Assembly (NCBI GenBank): GCA_963921935.1
Contig: OY998175.1
Span: 149,225,309-149,289,308, forward strand
Direction of reading: 5' to 3'
DNA length: 64,000 bases
From: Galeruca laticollis
Lineage: Eukaryota > Arthropoda > Insecta > Coleoptera > Chrysomelidae
Shown here in pieces: positions 20,848-30,273 of the stretch; within the stretch, counting starts at the first letter, position 1, and each line of letters begins with the position of its first letter. The notes beneath the pieces are model-generated. The model had not been told where the DNA came from and did not search any database. It worked only from the letters and a program-made list of their open reading frames with translations. The translations under genes were made by a program, and so were the position numbers.

Positions 20848-22983
20848 TTAAGCCCAAGTATTCAATTCCTCCAAAAACTCATCAACTGTATAAAAACAAT
20901 AATTTAAAAGAAAAGACTTAGCAAAATGTTTAAATTGAACTCTCGTCATATCACTTATATTTATATGTTCAAAATATTTTACAAATGAATTGTACAATGT
21001 AACATCCAACTTATTGTTTTTTGTTGTTTTCAGTCTTGATTTGAGAATGACAATGTCTTTACTATTTCTAGTATCATAATTATGAACATCTGCATGTTTA
21101 GTCAGAACATATCGATTTTTATGTGTTTCAATTAACACTTCGAAAATATACAAGCACGGAAGCGGCAATATTTCAAGTTTTTTGAATATTTTTTTACAAT
21201 TGGTGTTTCTTGGTGCGTTGTAAATTATTCTAACTACAGTTTTCTGTAGCACAAATACTTTGTGCACTGATGTGCTGCTGCCCCATAGCATAATACCATA
21301 TGTTAAATGGCTATGAAAAAGTGAATAATATACAGACTTTAACAAATGAGTTGGTATACATGATTTTAATTGACGAATTACAAAAACTTGGCTCGCTAAT
21401 TTTGAACAAAGGTAGTCAACATGAGGTGACCAACTTAAGTTTGTATCCAAATGAATGCCCAGTAATTTAACTGGCTCTGATTTTATAGCCCATTTATCTA
21501 AACTGAAAAGAATGTGTTTCGTTTTAGTGTCGTTGAGTTTCAGCTTATTTGCCAGGAACCACTGATTCAACAAAATATTATCACCAGCTTGTGTGCCATT
21601 AGATAAAGTTGTAGTATCATCAGCGAATAAAATACAAAAAGTGTCAATAGCCTCTGGTAAATCGTTAACAAATATTATAAAAAGTATTGGACCCAAAATC
21701 GAGCCCTGAGGAATGCCGTTGTCTATATTACGTAAATCAGACTGGTTGTTTCCACAAACTACATACTGTTTCCTATTACTTAAATAAGATGTCAGTAATT
21801 TGTGTGCATTTCCTCTAATACCATAAAATTCGAGTTTATTTAGGAGTAAATCCGCTGGAACACAATCAAAAGCCTTCGTTAAGTCGCATAACGTGGCAAC
21901 AGAGTTGACGCCTTCCTCTAGTTTCTGTACAACTTCCTCTAAGAGTCGAAGAAGAGCACGTATGCATGATTTATTTTTGCGATAGCCGAATTGAAATTCC
22001 GTTAGACTTATCTTCCAAATAATTGATTAATTTTTCTTTGACTATCAATTCAAATATTTTGTTAATCGTCGGTAAAATTGCTATGGGTCTAAAATTTTCT
22101 GGAGAATCTATATAACCATTTTTATATAATGGAATAATTTTTGATATTTTAAAGGAGTCCGAGATCCTCCCTCTAAGCATTTATTAAATAAAATGGTCAG
22201 TGGATATGTCAATGAGTGTATACAACGTTTCAATATTTTGCTATTTATATTGTAAAAATCTAAACATGACGAATGACTCAATTTCAATATAGCCTCATGG
22301 ACATCACTTTCCAAGATTGCACTCATAAAGAATGAAAATGCAGGTTTATTTAGTTTATTTAAAAAGAAACTCGACTCGTATTGAGAATCACCAAGAGATT
22401 TTAATACTATTTCCGATACCGATGTAAAAAATTCATTGAATTTTTGTGGTGATATATCGGACTGTTTGGTTTTATTAATTTTAGTTCTTCTTTCCGAATT
22501 TACGATTGTCCAACATGTTTTATTTTTATTATCCGAATCTTTTATTATCTTTGAGTAGGCTAACTTCTTTTCAGAGCGAATTGCTTTTTTATATATTTTG
22601 TTTAAATTTTTGTAATTCACCCAATCACCTTCCGAATAAGTATTCATAAATTTGTTTTTTGCTGTAATGACATTTTTTCTCATACTACGCAATGTGTTGT
22701 TGAACCATTTGATATTAGATTTATTTGTTTTAACAGTTTTTTCACAAAAACAAGTATCAGAGATATGTTTCAGAGTATTCAATATGTTTTCTGCCAAATT
22801 ATCTGCACCCATATTATGAACATCCAAATCATTCCAAGAAACTTCAGAAAGTTTATCAGAAAAAGCCGTTATTGTTGCGTCGTTAATAACACGTTTAATA
22901 ATGGGGACATTTTCATTCAATAGGTGATTAAAATATATGTATTGGCCGTTGTGATCAGACACTAGAGGATCTACTACTCCCAC
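20848..22983 (-). pseudogene. Non-LTR ORF2: endonuclease end, reverse transcriptase, C-terminal domain
   Basis: The frame opens upstream of 22,983 with VDPLVSDHNGQYIYF, the SDH motif that ends AP-type endonucleases. A lysine-rich linker follows (TINKTKQSDISPQKFNEFF). Reverse transcriptase blocks come in order: SKIIPLYKNG and FRPIAILPTINKIFE (22,030-22,140), FGYRKNKSC (about 21,985), DLTKAFDCVPADLLLNKLEF (about 21,850), GIPQGSILGPILFIIFVNDL (about 21,700) and the catalytic FADDTTTLSN (about 21,620). A C-terminal segment with YGIMLWGSS follows. Frameshifts lie near 22,170 and 22,000. The enzyme would prime reverse transcription at a nicked genomic target, but this copy cannot be autonomous because the endonuclease core and ORF1 are missing. 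Confidence 0.9.
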
Positions 22984-23090
22984 TTTAGTGAGACTAGGGT
23001 CTATGTTTGTAACTATGTTATCTAGACAGGATTGACTAATGAGGCTTAAATAATTAGGTGGAGGGGTGATTCTGTTTTTGTTGGTGGTCC

Positions 23091-23452
23091 ATAATAGTAT
23101 CTAAGAAGTGGATGCCGCTGCCATATATCTTTTAGGAAATTGTCATTGGTGGGGCCATTTTTACTTTAAATTATGAGGCTTAACTACTTACGGGATAGTG
23201 TACCCATATTATATGTTTATTTTGGTTAGATAAACAGATTTACAGTAGTGCTTTGAAGCCAGCGACGGACTACACGTAATGGTTAGTGATCCAAAATTTT
23301 TGCAATTACGACACACCCTTAATGAAAATAACCTTAAGCTAATGAAAAAGTAATCTTGTAGGAATTCGATGAAATAAGCCGTTTGGCAGGTATTTACCAT
23401 TTTACTAATGAGCTTCTTACTGACCTGCGCATTCACGATATTTGCGAGGATA
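23091..23452. other. Spacer between the non-LTR element and the mariner
   Basis: Holds a copy of the dispersed repeat (GGAAATTGTCATTGG at 23,135, with TTTACTTTAAATTATGAG following). A 75-codon frame at 23,209-23,436 (-) has no recognised family. It ends with TA (23,451-23,452), the mariner target duplication. Confidence 0.4.
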
Positions 23453-23490
23453 TCCTACATAACGAGTTAAAAGTAATTTATTGATACCAT
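23453..23490 (+). repeat. Left TIR of the mariner
   Basis: 38 bp, 36 of which match the inverse of 24,438-24,475. Starts TCCTAC directly after TA. Confidence 0.92.
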
Positions 23491-23494
23491 CAGT

Positions 23495-24208
23495 TATTCA
23501 TAGCGTCCTAAAAGAATAACTATTATTCTTTTATCGTACAAAAAGTACGTAAGTACGATAGCTGCCTAACTTAATAATAGTCAGTGGTTTCTGCAACAAA
23601 AACAAGCAGACAATACATTTATTTCTCTTCTTTTCACGGATGAATCCAGTTTCACCAGAGATGGAGCCATTAATTCTCATAATAAGCATTTATGAGATGA
23701 TGAGAATTCACATGGCATTCTCTAAAATAGTAAATGTTTGGGCAAGAAATAGTTGGTAATCATTTGTTAGGGCCATACCATTGACGGTACTTCAGCTTGG
23801 TAAAATATTTGGATTATTTGCAGAACGAGTTTTGGAAACTGTTTGATGATGTGTCCCTACAAACTCGTAGGAATTTATGGTTTATGTATGATGGGGCCCT
23901 TCCTTGTTCCAGTTTAGATGTATGAGAACGTTTGAACACAAGGTTTCCTAATACATGCATCGGTCGGGAGGTCCTTTTCAGTGGTCACCGCGATTAGGAG
24001 ACGTCAATCCTACGGATTTTTTTTTCTCGGGTTATCTCAAAAATAAAGTGTACGCAACACTTCTGCAATCAAGGCAAGATTTAACAAACATAATTTTGTT
24101 ACACTGAAATTCTATTAGATATAATATAGGATTGCTCTTTCAAGTGCAAAGAATTAACCTTCGTATAATTAGAAAATACGTGGATGTGGGAGGAGCTCAT
24201 ATTGGATA
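23495..24208 (+). pseudogene. Mariner transposase, N-terminally deleted and frameshifted
   Basis: Plus-strand segments run in family order. QWFLQQKQADNTFISLLFTD (the last D is the first catalytic aspartate) continues to ESSFTRDGAINSHN (about 23,584-23,690). Next come a VNVWAR-like segment, NLWFMYDGALPCSSLDV (about 23,875; the D of MYDGA is the second aspartate), RLNTRFPNTCIGRE, then FFSRVISKIKC, and finally RIIRKYVDVGGAHIG before a stop near 24,208. Several stops and frame changes occur (for example after NKHL and SLDV). The N-terminal helix-turn-helix DNA-binding region is gone. It differs from the other mariner remnant at 6,356 and is a separate copy. Confidence 0.85.
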
Positions 24209-24437
24209 AACGCTATTTTTTTTGTTGGTTAGGGAATAGTTTCACTCTAATGTCTTATAACTTGTATTTTTTAAGTTTTATCAACGGTTTAATAACTTTG
24301 TGTTTGTAATTCTGATTCAAAGCAAGTAATTGCGTTCTTTGCATACTTATTTAAATTCCATGGAATGAGTTGTCAATATTCTTATTATCGACTACTGCTA
24401 GGTTATTCATTTTTACTACAGTAGGTTAATCTTGGAC

Positions 24438-24475
24438 ATGGTATCAATAAATTACTTTTAACTCGGTACGTAGGA
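24438..24475 (-). repeat. Right TIR of the mariner
   Basis: 38 bp ending GTAGGA directly before TA; inverse of 23,453-23,490. Confidence 0.92.
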
Positions 24476-24522
24476 TATCGAGGGCCTGCATTGAAAAAGT
24501 TTATATGAAGTACTAACATAAT

Positions 24523-24677
24523 TTTAGTTCATAATATACGCTCCCTACTTTTTCCCTTTTTCCGGGACACCCTGTAGAAGCAAAAGCCCCACCAACTTTA
24601 TTTTGGCTCATACTATACGCTCCCCACTTTTCCCAATTAGTCATGGGACACCCCGTAGAAGCAGAAGCTCCTCCAAC
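24523..24677. repeat. Two tandem copies of an about 75-bp sequence
   Basis: Copy 1 (24,523-24,596) and copy 2 (24,602-24,677) share TATACGCTCCC(T/C)AC, GGGACACCC(T/C)GTAGAAGC and CC(A/T)CCAAC in the same order with scattered changes. The GGGACACCCTGTA core is often seen near ends of insect DNA transposons, so this may be a transposon edge. Confidence 0.7.
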
Positions 24678-24690
24678 ATGATAAAATGAC

Positions 24691-24912
24691 TATATAAAGA
24701 GGCTCGCTGCAAAATGGATTCTAACAGCACAAAATTTAGGAAATATTTTTGTCGAGCAGTTGACAGTAACGGCTATTAATGATTATGATGAAATCACTGT
24801 TAATGTTTCCTATGAAACACCAGAGTTTCTGGAAAACGTATACAAATGGACTGTAGAGTGTAGACTGAAGAAAATTAGCAGTACTTACCACTCTCCTGGT
24901 CTTTTTTTATAA
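24691..24912 (+). other. Unrecognised 73-codon open stretch without ATG
   Basis: Reads YIKRLAAKWILTAQNLGNIF, later ITVNVSYETPEFLENVYKW, and ends at a stop near 24,910. Codon composition looks more protein-like than its surroundings, but I recognise no family. A TATATAAAG sits at its start. It may be a piece of a host exon or of a transposon protein. Confidence 0.2.
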
Positions 24913-25136
24913 AGGGCGCTCTTCTGCTGTTTGCTTTTAGAGGAATGATACACAGCGCGAAAATCCCGTAAATGTTTTCATTAAAACCAATAGGTCGTAG
25001 ACCGTAACTTAATTTTTGAATCGACGTGTACACTATCGATAATAACAATGATATTTATTCAGTACACTTTTACAAAAAAAATTATGAATACAAACATAAA
25101 TTGTGAATTAATACCAGATATCTCAAATGACCAATA
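24913..25136. other. Spacer, no recognisable feature
   Basis: AT-rich; if the BEL element once continued past the second non-LTR insertion it should resume here, but no BEL coding sequence is visible. Confidence 0.4.
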
Positions 25137-25160
25137 GTTTTTTTTATTTAGATATAACGT

Positions 25161-25210
25161 TTATGTCTAGGTTCACTTTAGCCAGAGCTAGACTGTGTAC
25201 CTAGACATAA
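25161..25210. other. Stem-loop at the 3' end of the second non-LTR element
   Basis: TTATGTCTAGGT (25,161-25,172) and ACCTAGACATAA (25,199-25,210) are exact inverse complements, a 12-bp stem with a 26-base loop. It lies less than 25 bases from the poly(A) end of the minus-strand element, where some non-LTR families have a hairpin recognised by their own reverse transcriptase. Confidence 0.6.
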
Positions 25211-25720
25211 TAGGAACGTTGGTCTTCTTGAAATATACTAAACTAATAATAGAGAAAATCTGTGGTCATAAAAATGATAAGGATACTAAATTTCCTTAAA
25301 ATTAAATGGATAAAAAATATATAAAAAATATAACAGTGGTCAATGACTGATAAAAGAGTTGACTAGTTGATATATCACAATTAGAGTATTTTTTTCAGTT
25401 CACATATCACACCATACACATACAATTTTAGAGTAAATATATACATGTACATACACAATAATAATAGTAATATTTTTAGTTGGACTGTGTGTTTCCAGAT
25501 CTAATGAGGAATAAAGTATTTTTGAAATATTAAAAACTGATGAAATGATTGTTTGATAATAAAACGAATGTGATAAAATGAGTTATAAAAAAAATTAGTA
25601 TTAATATTGATAGCAGTAATGATTAATCACTACAATTTAGACTCGAAAATACATGCATGTATCTGTTGATATGGCATGTCTATAATAGTATTTTGATCAT
25701 TGAAGTAAGTAGCCAATATG

Positions 25721-27222
25721 TTAATTTTTTAGGTGATTTTCTTTTTTTAAATTTATTGGTAAATAATTGTATAGTTTCTGTCGCACATATAGAAAACTTC
25801 GCTGTCCAATGGACTTCTGAGACTTAGGGAGAACTATATTGACATTTTCTCGAAATCTTGTTGGATAAGTGTGTGTTTTGTTCTTATCTGTTGAATTATT
25901 TTTCACTAAATATAGCAATGCGGTTCCTAATAATCAATAGTTTGGAATTTAGGAAAAGCAAATTTGATGAGAACTGTCGATTTAGATTGTAAATTATCTT
26001 GATTATTTTCATCTGTGCTATTTCTAAAGGTTTAATATTATTAGAGTATGCACCACCCCATCCGATTATGCCATAGGTTAGGAGTGATTGAACTAGACTG
26101 AAATACATGATTTTCAGATTTTTTTCGTCTAGTATGAAAGTCATTTGTTTGAATAAATACATTAATGATCTAAGCTTTTTAGTTAACTGCTCAATTTGAA
26201 GATCCCGTTTTAGGTTATTATCAATAGTTATATCTAGGTATTTTGTGCTGGTTGTAGATTGAATATAATACGTATTATTTCTGAAAGTTAGATGTAAGTC
26301 TAATTGTTCCGTGTGTGGGAGGCCATTTTTATAGCTTGGAATAGGTAGATATCCTGTTTTATCCATATTAACGGTGAGAAGGTTATCATCGAACCATTTT
26401 ATTATTATTTCTAAATCCATTTTTAGTTTGGTTTCTACTTCTTACCATGGGTTTCCATCCAAGAAGAATACTGTATCGTCGGCATATGAGATAATTGTTC
26501 CTTGACAATTCAAATATAGTAGTTCATTTGAATAAATTATAAATAATATGGGACCTAACACTGTTCATTGTGGTATTCCAAGAGTTATTTCTCTCTGGCT
26601 ACTTATTATATTACTTATCTTACCTAGTTGTTTCCTTTTTTCTAGGTAGCTCTGGTAGAGTGAGAGGGCGGGGCCACGAATACATATGTCATTTAGTCTG
26701 GACAACAGCCCGTCGTGACTTATGGTATCGAAACTTGAGTACATTTTCTTCATCAGTTGAGCAGTTGCATCACTGGTAGATTTTCCGGCTCTAAATCCAT
26801 ATGGAAATTGCGATAACATTTTAGTATTATCAAGGAAGCTTACCAACCTTTCTTTCAGTGCCTTTTCAAAGATTTTACTCAGAATAGATATGATACTAAT
26901 GGGGCGATAATTTTTTGGATCAGTTCGAATTCCATTTTTGAATATTGGTTTTATAATAGCTATTTTAAACTGAGTTGGGCATCTTCCTTCATTAAACATG
27001 AGATTTATTAAGTGACATAGCGTGATTTGTACTGGGTGTTGTAGTCCAAATATAACGATATTTTTGTCTTTCCCTTCAAGTTTATTGAGTTTGTTGGTTA
27101 TTTCTTCTACCTTTAATGTCAATCGGACTTCCACTGCCTCAATTATTGATATTAAGTCTTGCTTTGTTTTTCTTATTCCTTCCAAGACCATTTCAATTGT
27201 TTCAGACATTTGAAACGACGTT
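25721..27222 (-). pseudogene. Non-LTR ORF1-like start fused to reverse transcriptase
   Basis: From about 27,222 downward: a coiled-coil-like segment (EAVEVRLTLKVEEITNKLNK), then KDKNIVIFGL, a phrase common at the start of the conserved part of insect ORF1-type proteins. Reverse transcriptase follows directly: FKIAIIKPIFKNG, NYRPISIISILSKIFEKAL, FPYGFRAGKST, HDGLLSRLND, and GIP followed by Q-stop-TVLGPILF, in which a TGA replaces the glycine codon of the GIPQG motif (about 26,570). The catalytic YADDTVFF follows (about 26,490), then WFDDNLLTVNMDKT and YGIIGWGGAYS. Frames change near 26,565, 26,425 and 25,910. The polymerase active site is present, but nonsense and deletion make the copy inactive. 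Confidence 0.85.
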
Positions 27223-27299
27223 TCTTCCGACGTCGGTATAATGTGCAAATATTCTTGGCTCCAGCGTTTCCAGAAATCGATATGCATTTTTTGTAGCAT

Positions 27300-28108
27300 T
27301 TGCCATCGCTATAAACGGTTAATTTGAACGAGATAAATCTGGTTCCGGAAATGTTGGAAGTGGCTCCATGGTCATAAATTGTCCTTGAGTTAAGGGTGCA
27401 AGATCGTTGGGATCTTCGCTAATAGCCGTTAAGGGCATTGAATTTAAAAGTGCCTCAATTTGAGTTAAAAGTGAAAGCTCTTCAAAAGGCATACGTTGGT
27501 CCCCTATGACTCGATACAAGTGCGTTTTTACTGTTTTTTCACATGCTTCACGAAGTCTACTGAAATGAGGTGCTCCAGGTGGTATAAATGCCATTTGATT
27601 GAAAGCTTCATAGAAGCTTGTTGTGCGAAAAAAGTTAATTGATTGTGAGCGCCTTTGAAATTAGTGCCTTGGTCCGAATAAATGTCATACACTTGGCCTC
27701 TACGGGCAATGAAACGTCAAAAACTTGCAAGGTATCAGTGGACAAGTCCAACGAAATTTTTAGGTGAATAGCCTTGGTTGCACCACAAACAAATAAACAT
27801 ATATATGCTATAGATACCTTTACCCCTCCATATCTTCCCATTGTAATTGAAAACGGTTCAGCATAATCAAGTGAAACTTGAGAAAATGTTTTCATTTGGG
27901 AAACCCGAAACGAGGGAAGTTGGCCAGTAAACCGATGGTGTTTAAGCAACAAAATAGTATGCTTAGCGTCGAAAGAAAGAGACGATTGTCTCAACCTACC
28001 ACCCACCCTGAGAATACCTAGCTTATCTATAAAAGGTGACAATATTCTGAAATGTTTAGGTAGGGTAGTATCTTGTTCGCAATTGCGAATAATGTTTTGT
28101 TGAAACAT
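27300..28108 (-). pseudogene. BEL/Pao integrase and start of C-terminal DUF5641-type domain
   Basis: The frame from 28,108 has LSPFIDKLGILRVGGRLRQS and a damaged H-x-x-x-H zinc region (LLLKHHRFTGQLPSFRVSQM). The core follows (SLDYAEPFSI, where D is the first catalytic residue; GATKAIHLKISLDLSTDTL). A frameshift near 27,630 leads to MAFIPPGAPHFSRLREACEK with the conserved P-P-x-A-P-H-x-x-x-x-W-E segment. QIEALLNSMPLTAISEDPND follows. After a further change FWKRWSQEYLH (about 27,242-27,275) begins the DUF5641-type domain and stops at the junction with the second non-LTR element. Confidence 0.85.
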
Positions 28109-28114
28109 TCCTTT

Positions 28115-28340
28115 TGAACGTCAAATACCACTCGAACCTTGGTAGAGATGCTATCTGGCTTCAGAACATAATCGTGAGGTAAATAATAAGCTGAAGAGGA
28201 TTGATAACCTGAAGACGAAACTTCGGAAATATAGTTTTTTTGATGATACTCACTTATAGAGTCTGAATAAAGAGTTTGAAGTTCGAATATTCCATATAAT
28301 TGATTTTCCAGTGATTTGAAACGTCGGTATGCTTGAGATA
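28115..28340 (-). pseudogene. Start of BEL/Pao reverse transcriptase, truncated by deletion
   Basis: One open stretch reads AYRRFKSLENQLYGIFELQT, then YYLPHDYVLKPDSISTKVRV and VFD. This matches the Pao block (R)(F)xxLExxL ... YLPHHxVxKxxSxTTKLRVVFDAS. The sequence then jumps directly to the integrase zinc region, so palm motifs including the YxDD box and the whole RNase H are absent. Confidence 0.85.
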
Positions 28341-29013
28341 TAATATTAGAGATTGAAAATTATTCTATCTCCCAGAATTTTCTTAGTGTAAAGAGGCATG
28401 GCAACTAAGTAATGATGTATTTGGAGGAACAAATGTGGCTTTACCCTGTAAAATCCACCCATCAACGGTTTTAAGAGCAACGGGTTGATCTTCCTGGCCG
28501 ATAATGCGAGAAGAACCAAATACAAATGGAACAATTTCTGCTCCAACCAGAATATCAATAGGACCAGGAATGTGGCATTGATTATCTGCAAGGGGTAGAG
28601 TTTTCAATATGTGACCAACCTTGCATAATAATAGTTAGTTTTGGCTGTTGGGAACAGACCTTTGGCAAAACAATCGCTTCAAAAGTGAAGGTTTGATCTT
28701 TATTTAAACTGGAAGTTATATCGTCAATAGGTGTCGAAAAGGGGTGACGTCGTAAACTAAAACGATTTACACATTTTTCAGAAATGATGTTAGCCATACT
28801 AGCAGTATCTAATAAAATTCTAACCTTTTGAAAGTTTCCCCAAGCATCTCTGATTTCTACTACGGCCGTTGACAGCATAACCGTAGGGTAGCTAAAACTA
28901 TTTGTACAAGCAGAACAATGAAGTGTACTAGACGACTGAGACACATTTGGTGGAGGAGGTAAAGTTTCAATCACTGAGGACTGCACATTAGTATCCAAAT
29001 TATCTTGATTCAA
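28340..29013 (-). pseudogene. BEL/Pao aspartic protease (DUF1758-type)
   Basis: The frame from 29,013 has LSTAVVEIRDAWGNFQKVRI followed by LLDTASMANIISEKCVNRFS. The D-T-A of LLDTAS is the active-site position of retroviral-type proteases (most Pao copies have D-S/T-G/A). After a frameshift, PLADNQCHIPGPIDILVGAE (about 28,590) and QPVALKTVDGWILQGKA follow, the conserved IPGxIDxLLGAD and T-x-x-GWIL-x-G blocks. Two frameshifts are visible. Confidence 0.85.
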
Positions 29014-29054
29014 ACTAGAAGAACTTGACCTTCAAGAAGCTGTACCTAAGTTTC

Positions 29055-29282
29055 TTATAAAATGAAGTGTGCTATGATGTGGCAATTCACATATTTTACA
29101 CCTTGAAGAAGTGGCGCCGAATGATTAGGACGTAAGCAATTGCGACATAACTTACGCTGTTGTACGACTGCCAGTCTATCATTAGGATTTTTTTTCCAAA
29201 AAATGCATACACCGATATAGTGCATGAGACATTTATTATTGCGTTGTTGGTCATCAATAGTATTAACATATGCCGACGGCAT
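29055..29282 (-). pseudogene. BEL/Pao zinc-knuckle region
   Basis: Reads VVQQRKLCRNCLRPNHSAPL with C-x2-C and H, then a damaged second cluster (VKYVNCHIIAHFIL) that in the family is C-x-x-C-x-x-x-HH-x-x-LH. Position between Gag and protease on the same strand supports the call. Confidence 0.75.
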
Positions 29283-29324
29283 ACTAGATGTTTTAGAAGG
29301 ATATTAGAAATTAAAATTTTGGAA

Positions 29325-30273
29325 TTTTCAAGGTTGAGAGTTTTGATTTGAATTTGTTTGCCTTTCTTTACTCAAAGATGAAGTATCCATAGTTTGGATC
29401 GATTCCAGAGCCTTACAATGCTGTTTCAAAAATGTAACTAATTGTGTATAGGTAGGCATATCAATGTTGCTATATTCAATTTCGAAATTGGTTCTATTCT
29501 TTGAATATATTTTTTGTAACGAAATATTAAAAATAATGAAATCCCAAGAATTCGTATTGAATTTAAGAGCTTTTAATGCTGCAAGATTTTTCATAAAAAT
29601 GTTAAATAAATGTCTAAGTTCTTTTGTAGTTGCCTTTTGTAACACTATAAATTTCATTAATATAGGTTATAGCCAAAAATCTAGTGTTTTGATATATTTT
29701 ATTCATAGTATCAACTGCAATGATATAATTATTATCTGTCATTATAATGGACTTGATCAAATTAAAAGGTTCATTCTTTAGCGAGGTTAGCAAATAATGA
29801 ACTTTTTCTATGCTAGATAAACTTGTGTTTTCACGGATAATACTTCTATAAAGATCATAAAATGCAGGCTATGACTTAATATTGCCTTCAAATAAAGGAA
29901 CATTAATTTTCGGTGATCAAATATTTTTGTTTTGGTCCGAAGAATCGACAACACTCGAAATCACTGATGAATAACTTAATTCAGAAACATTTGACTTAAT
30001 CGCATAAAAATACTTATCTTCTTTAGCTCTAACTTGATCATTAGTTTGGAACTATGCATCAGTAGATATTAAAGAAATGATTGCGTTATGATTTTTATGG
30101 AATTCGTCGTTAATTTTATCCACAAACTGAGACCTTACTAAAAAATGTTTATAAAATTGATCATTTGTATCATTGAAACCATAACTATATATTTTCTCCA
30201 ATCGCGTCAGCGACACTTTGCGAAGTCTATACAGTTTGGCTATTTTATTATCAACGTCCGCAGGCAGAGCCAT
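29325..30273 (-). pseudogene. gag: BEL/Pao Gag (DUF1759-type)
   Basis: Starts MALPADVDNKIAKLYRLRKV at 30,273, a good Gag start. After a stop near 30,052 it continues in other frames with SPKINVPLFEGNIKS and FYDLYRSIIRENTSLSSIEK (about 29,800-29,910), the conserved P-x-F-x-G-x-x-x-x-W-x-x-F-x-x-x-F/Y block of DUF1759 Gag (here W is a stop). Then come KVHYLLTSLKNEPFNLIKSI and a NTRFLA segment. The last part, 29,657-29,328, holds YTQLVTFLKQHCKALESIQ. Gag would package the element's RNA into particles. Several stops make it non-functional. Confidence 0.85.

Larger units (their letters stand above)
20541..23090 (-). mobile_element. Non-LTR retrotransposon (Jockey/CR1-like), 5'-truncated
   Basis: Minus-strand ORF2 runs from the end of the endonuclease domain through the reverse transcriptase to a C-terminal domain, then a 3' UTR of about 275 bp. 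The 3' end has AATAAACC (about 20,564-20,571) followed by a TAGA tetranucleotide run at 20,543-20,562, the short-repeat tail typical of several CR1-like and related clades. The 5' end stops near 23,090, inside the endonuclease, as expected from incomplete reverse transcription. With only two frameshifts and no obvious nonsense codons, it is younger than its neighbours. Confidence 0.85.
23453..24475 (+). mobile_element. Mariner-type DNA transposon with intact TIRs
   Basis: The 38-bp ends 23,453-23,490 and 24,438-24,475 are inverted repeats with 36 of 38 identical (left end TCCTACATAACGAG, right end reversed TCCTACGTACCGAG). Both sides carry TA (23,451-23,452 and 24,476-24,477), the mariner target-site duplication, within a GGATATCC context. 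Between them lies a degraded transposase on the plus strand. At 1,023 bp it is shorter than a complete mariner of about 1.3 kb, mainly because the N-terminal HTH region is missing. Confidence 0.92.
25137..27240 (-). mobile_element. Second non-LTR retrotransposon (Jockey-like), internally deleted
   Basis: On the minus strand the element begins near 27,240, where BEL coding sequence stops abruptly. It carries an ORF1-like start fused to reverse transcriptase, a C-terminal region ending at 25,721 and a long 3' UTR. It ends with ATCTAAATAAAAAAAAC (about 25,137-25,153), which gives a polyadenylation signal running into a short poly(A). A 12-bp perfect stem-loop lies just upstream of this end (25,161-25,210). 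The missing endonuclease between ORF1 and reverse transcriptase indicates an internal deletion of more than 1 kb. Confidence 0.75.
27242..30273 (-). mobile_element. BEL/Pao LTR retrotransposon, internal region with RT/RNase H deleted
   Basis: Minus-strand order is Gag (29,325-30,273), zinc knuckles, protease, start of reverse transcriptase, then directly the integrase zinc region, integrase core and the start of the C-terminal DUF5641-type domain, where a non-LTR element begins. This is the BEL/Pao order. About 2 kb encoding most of the reverse transcriptase and RNase H is missing. I could not find LTRs on either side, nor a primer-binding site, and there is no envelope-like frame. Confidence 0.85.

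Noticed and set aside
25137..27240. Two-sided proof that the second non-LTR element inserted into the BEL element
   Set aside because: The 27,240 side is clear, but BEL coding sequence does not resume beyond 25,137 and no target-site duplication is visible, so only a one-sided junction is claimed.
27242..30273. Endogenous retrovirus with envelope
   Set aside because: No envelope-like frame; the domain order is that of a BEL/Pao retrotransposon, with deletion of reverse transcriptase.
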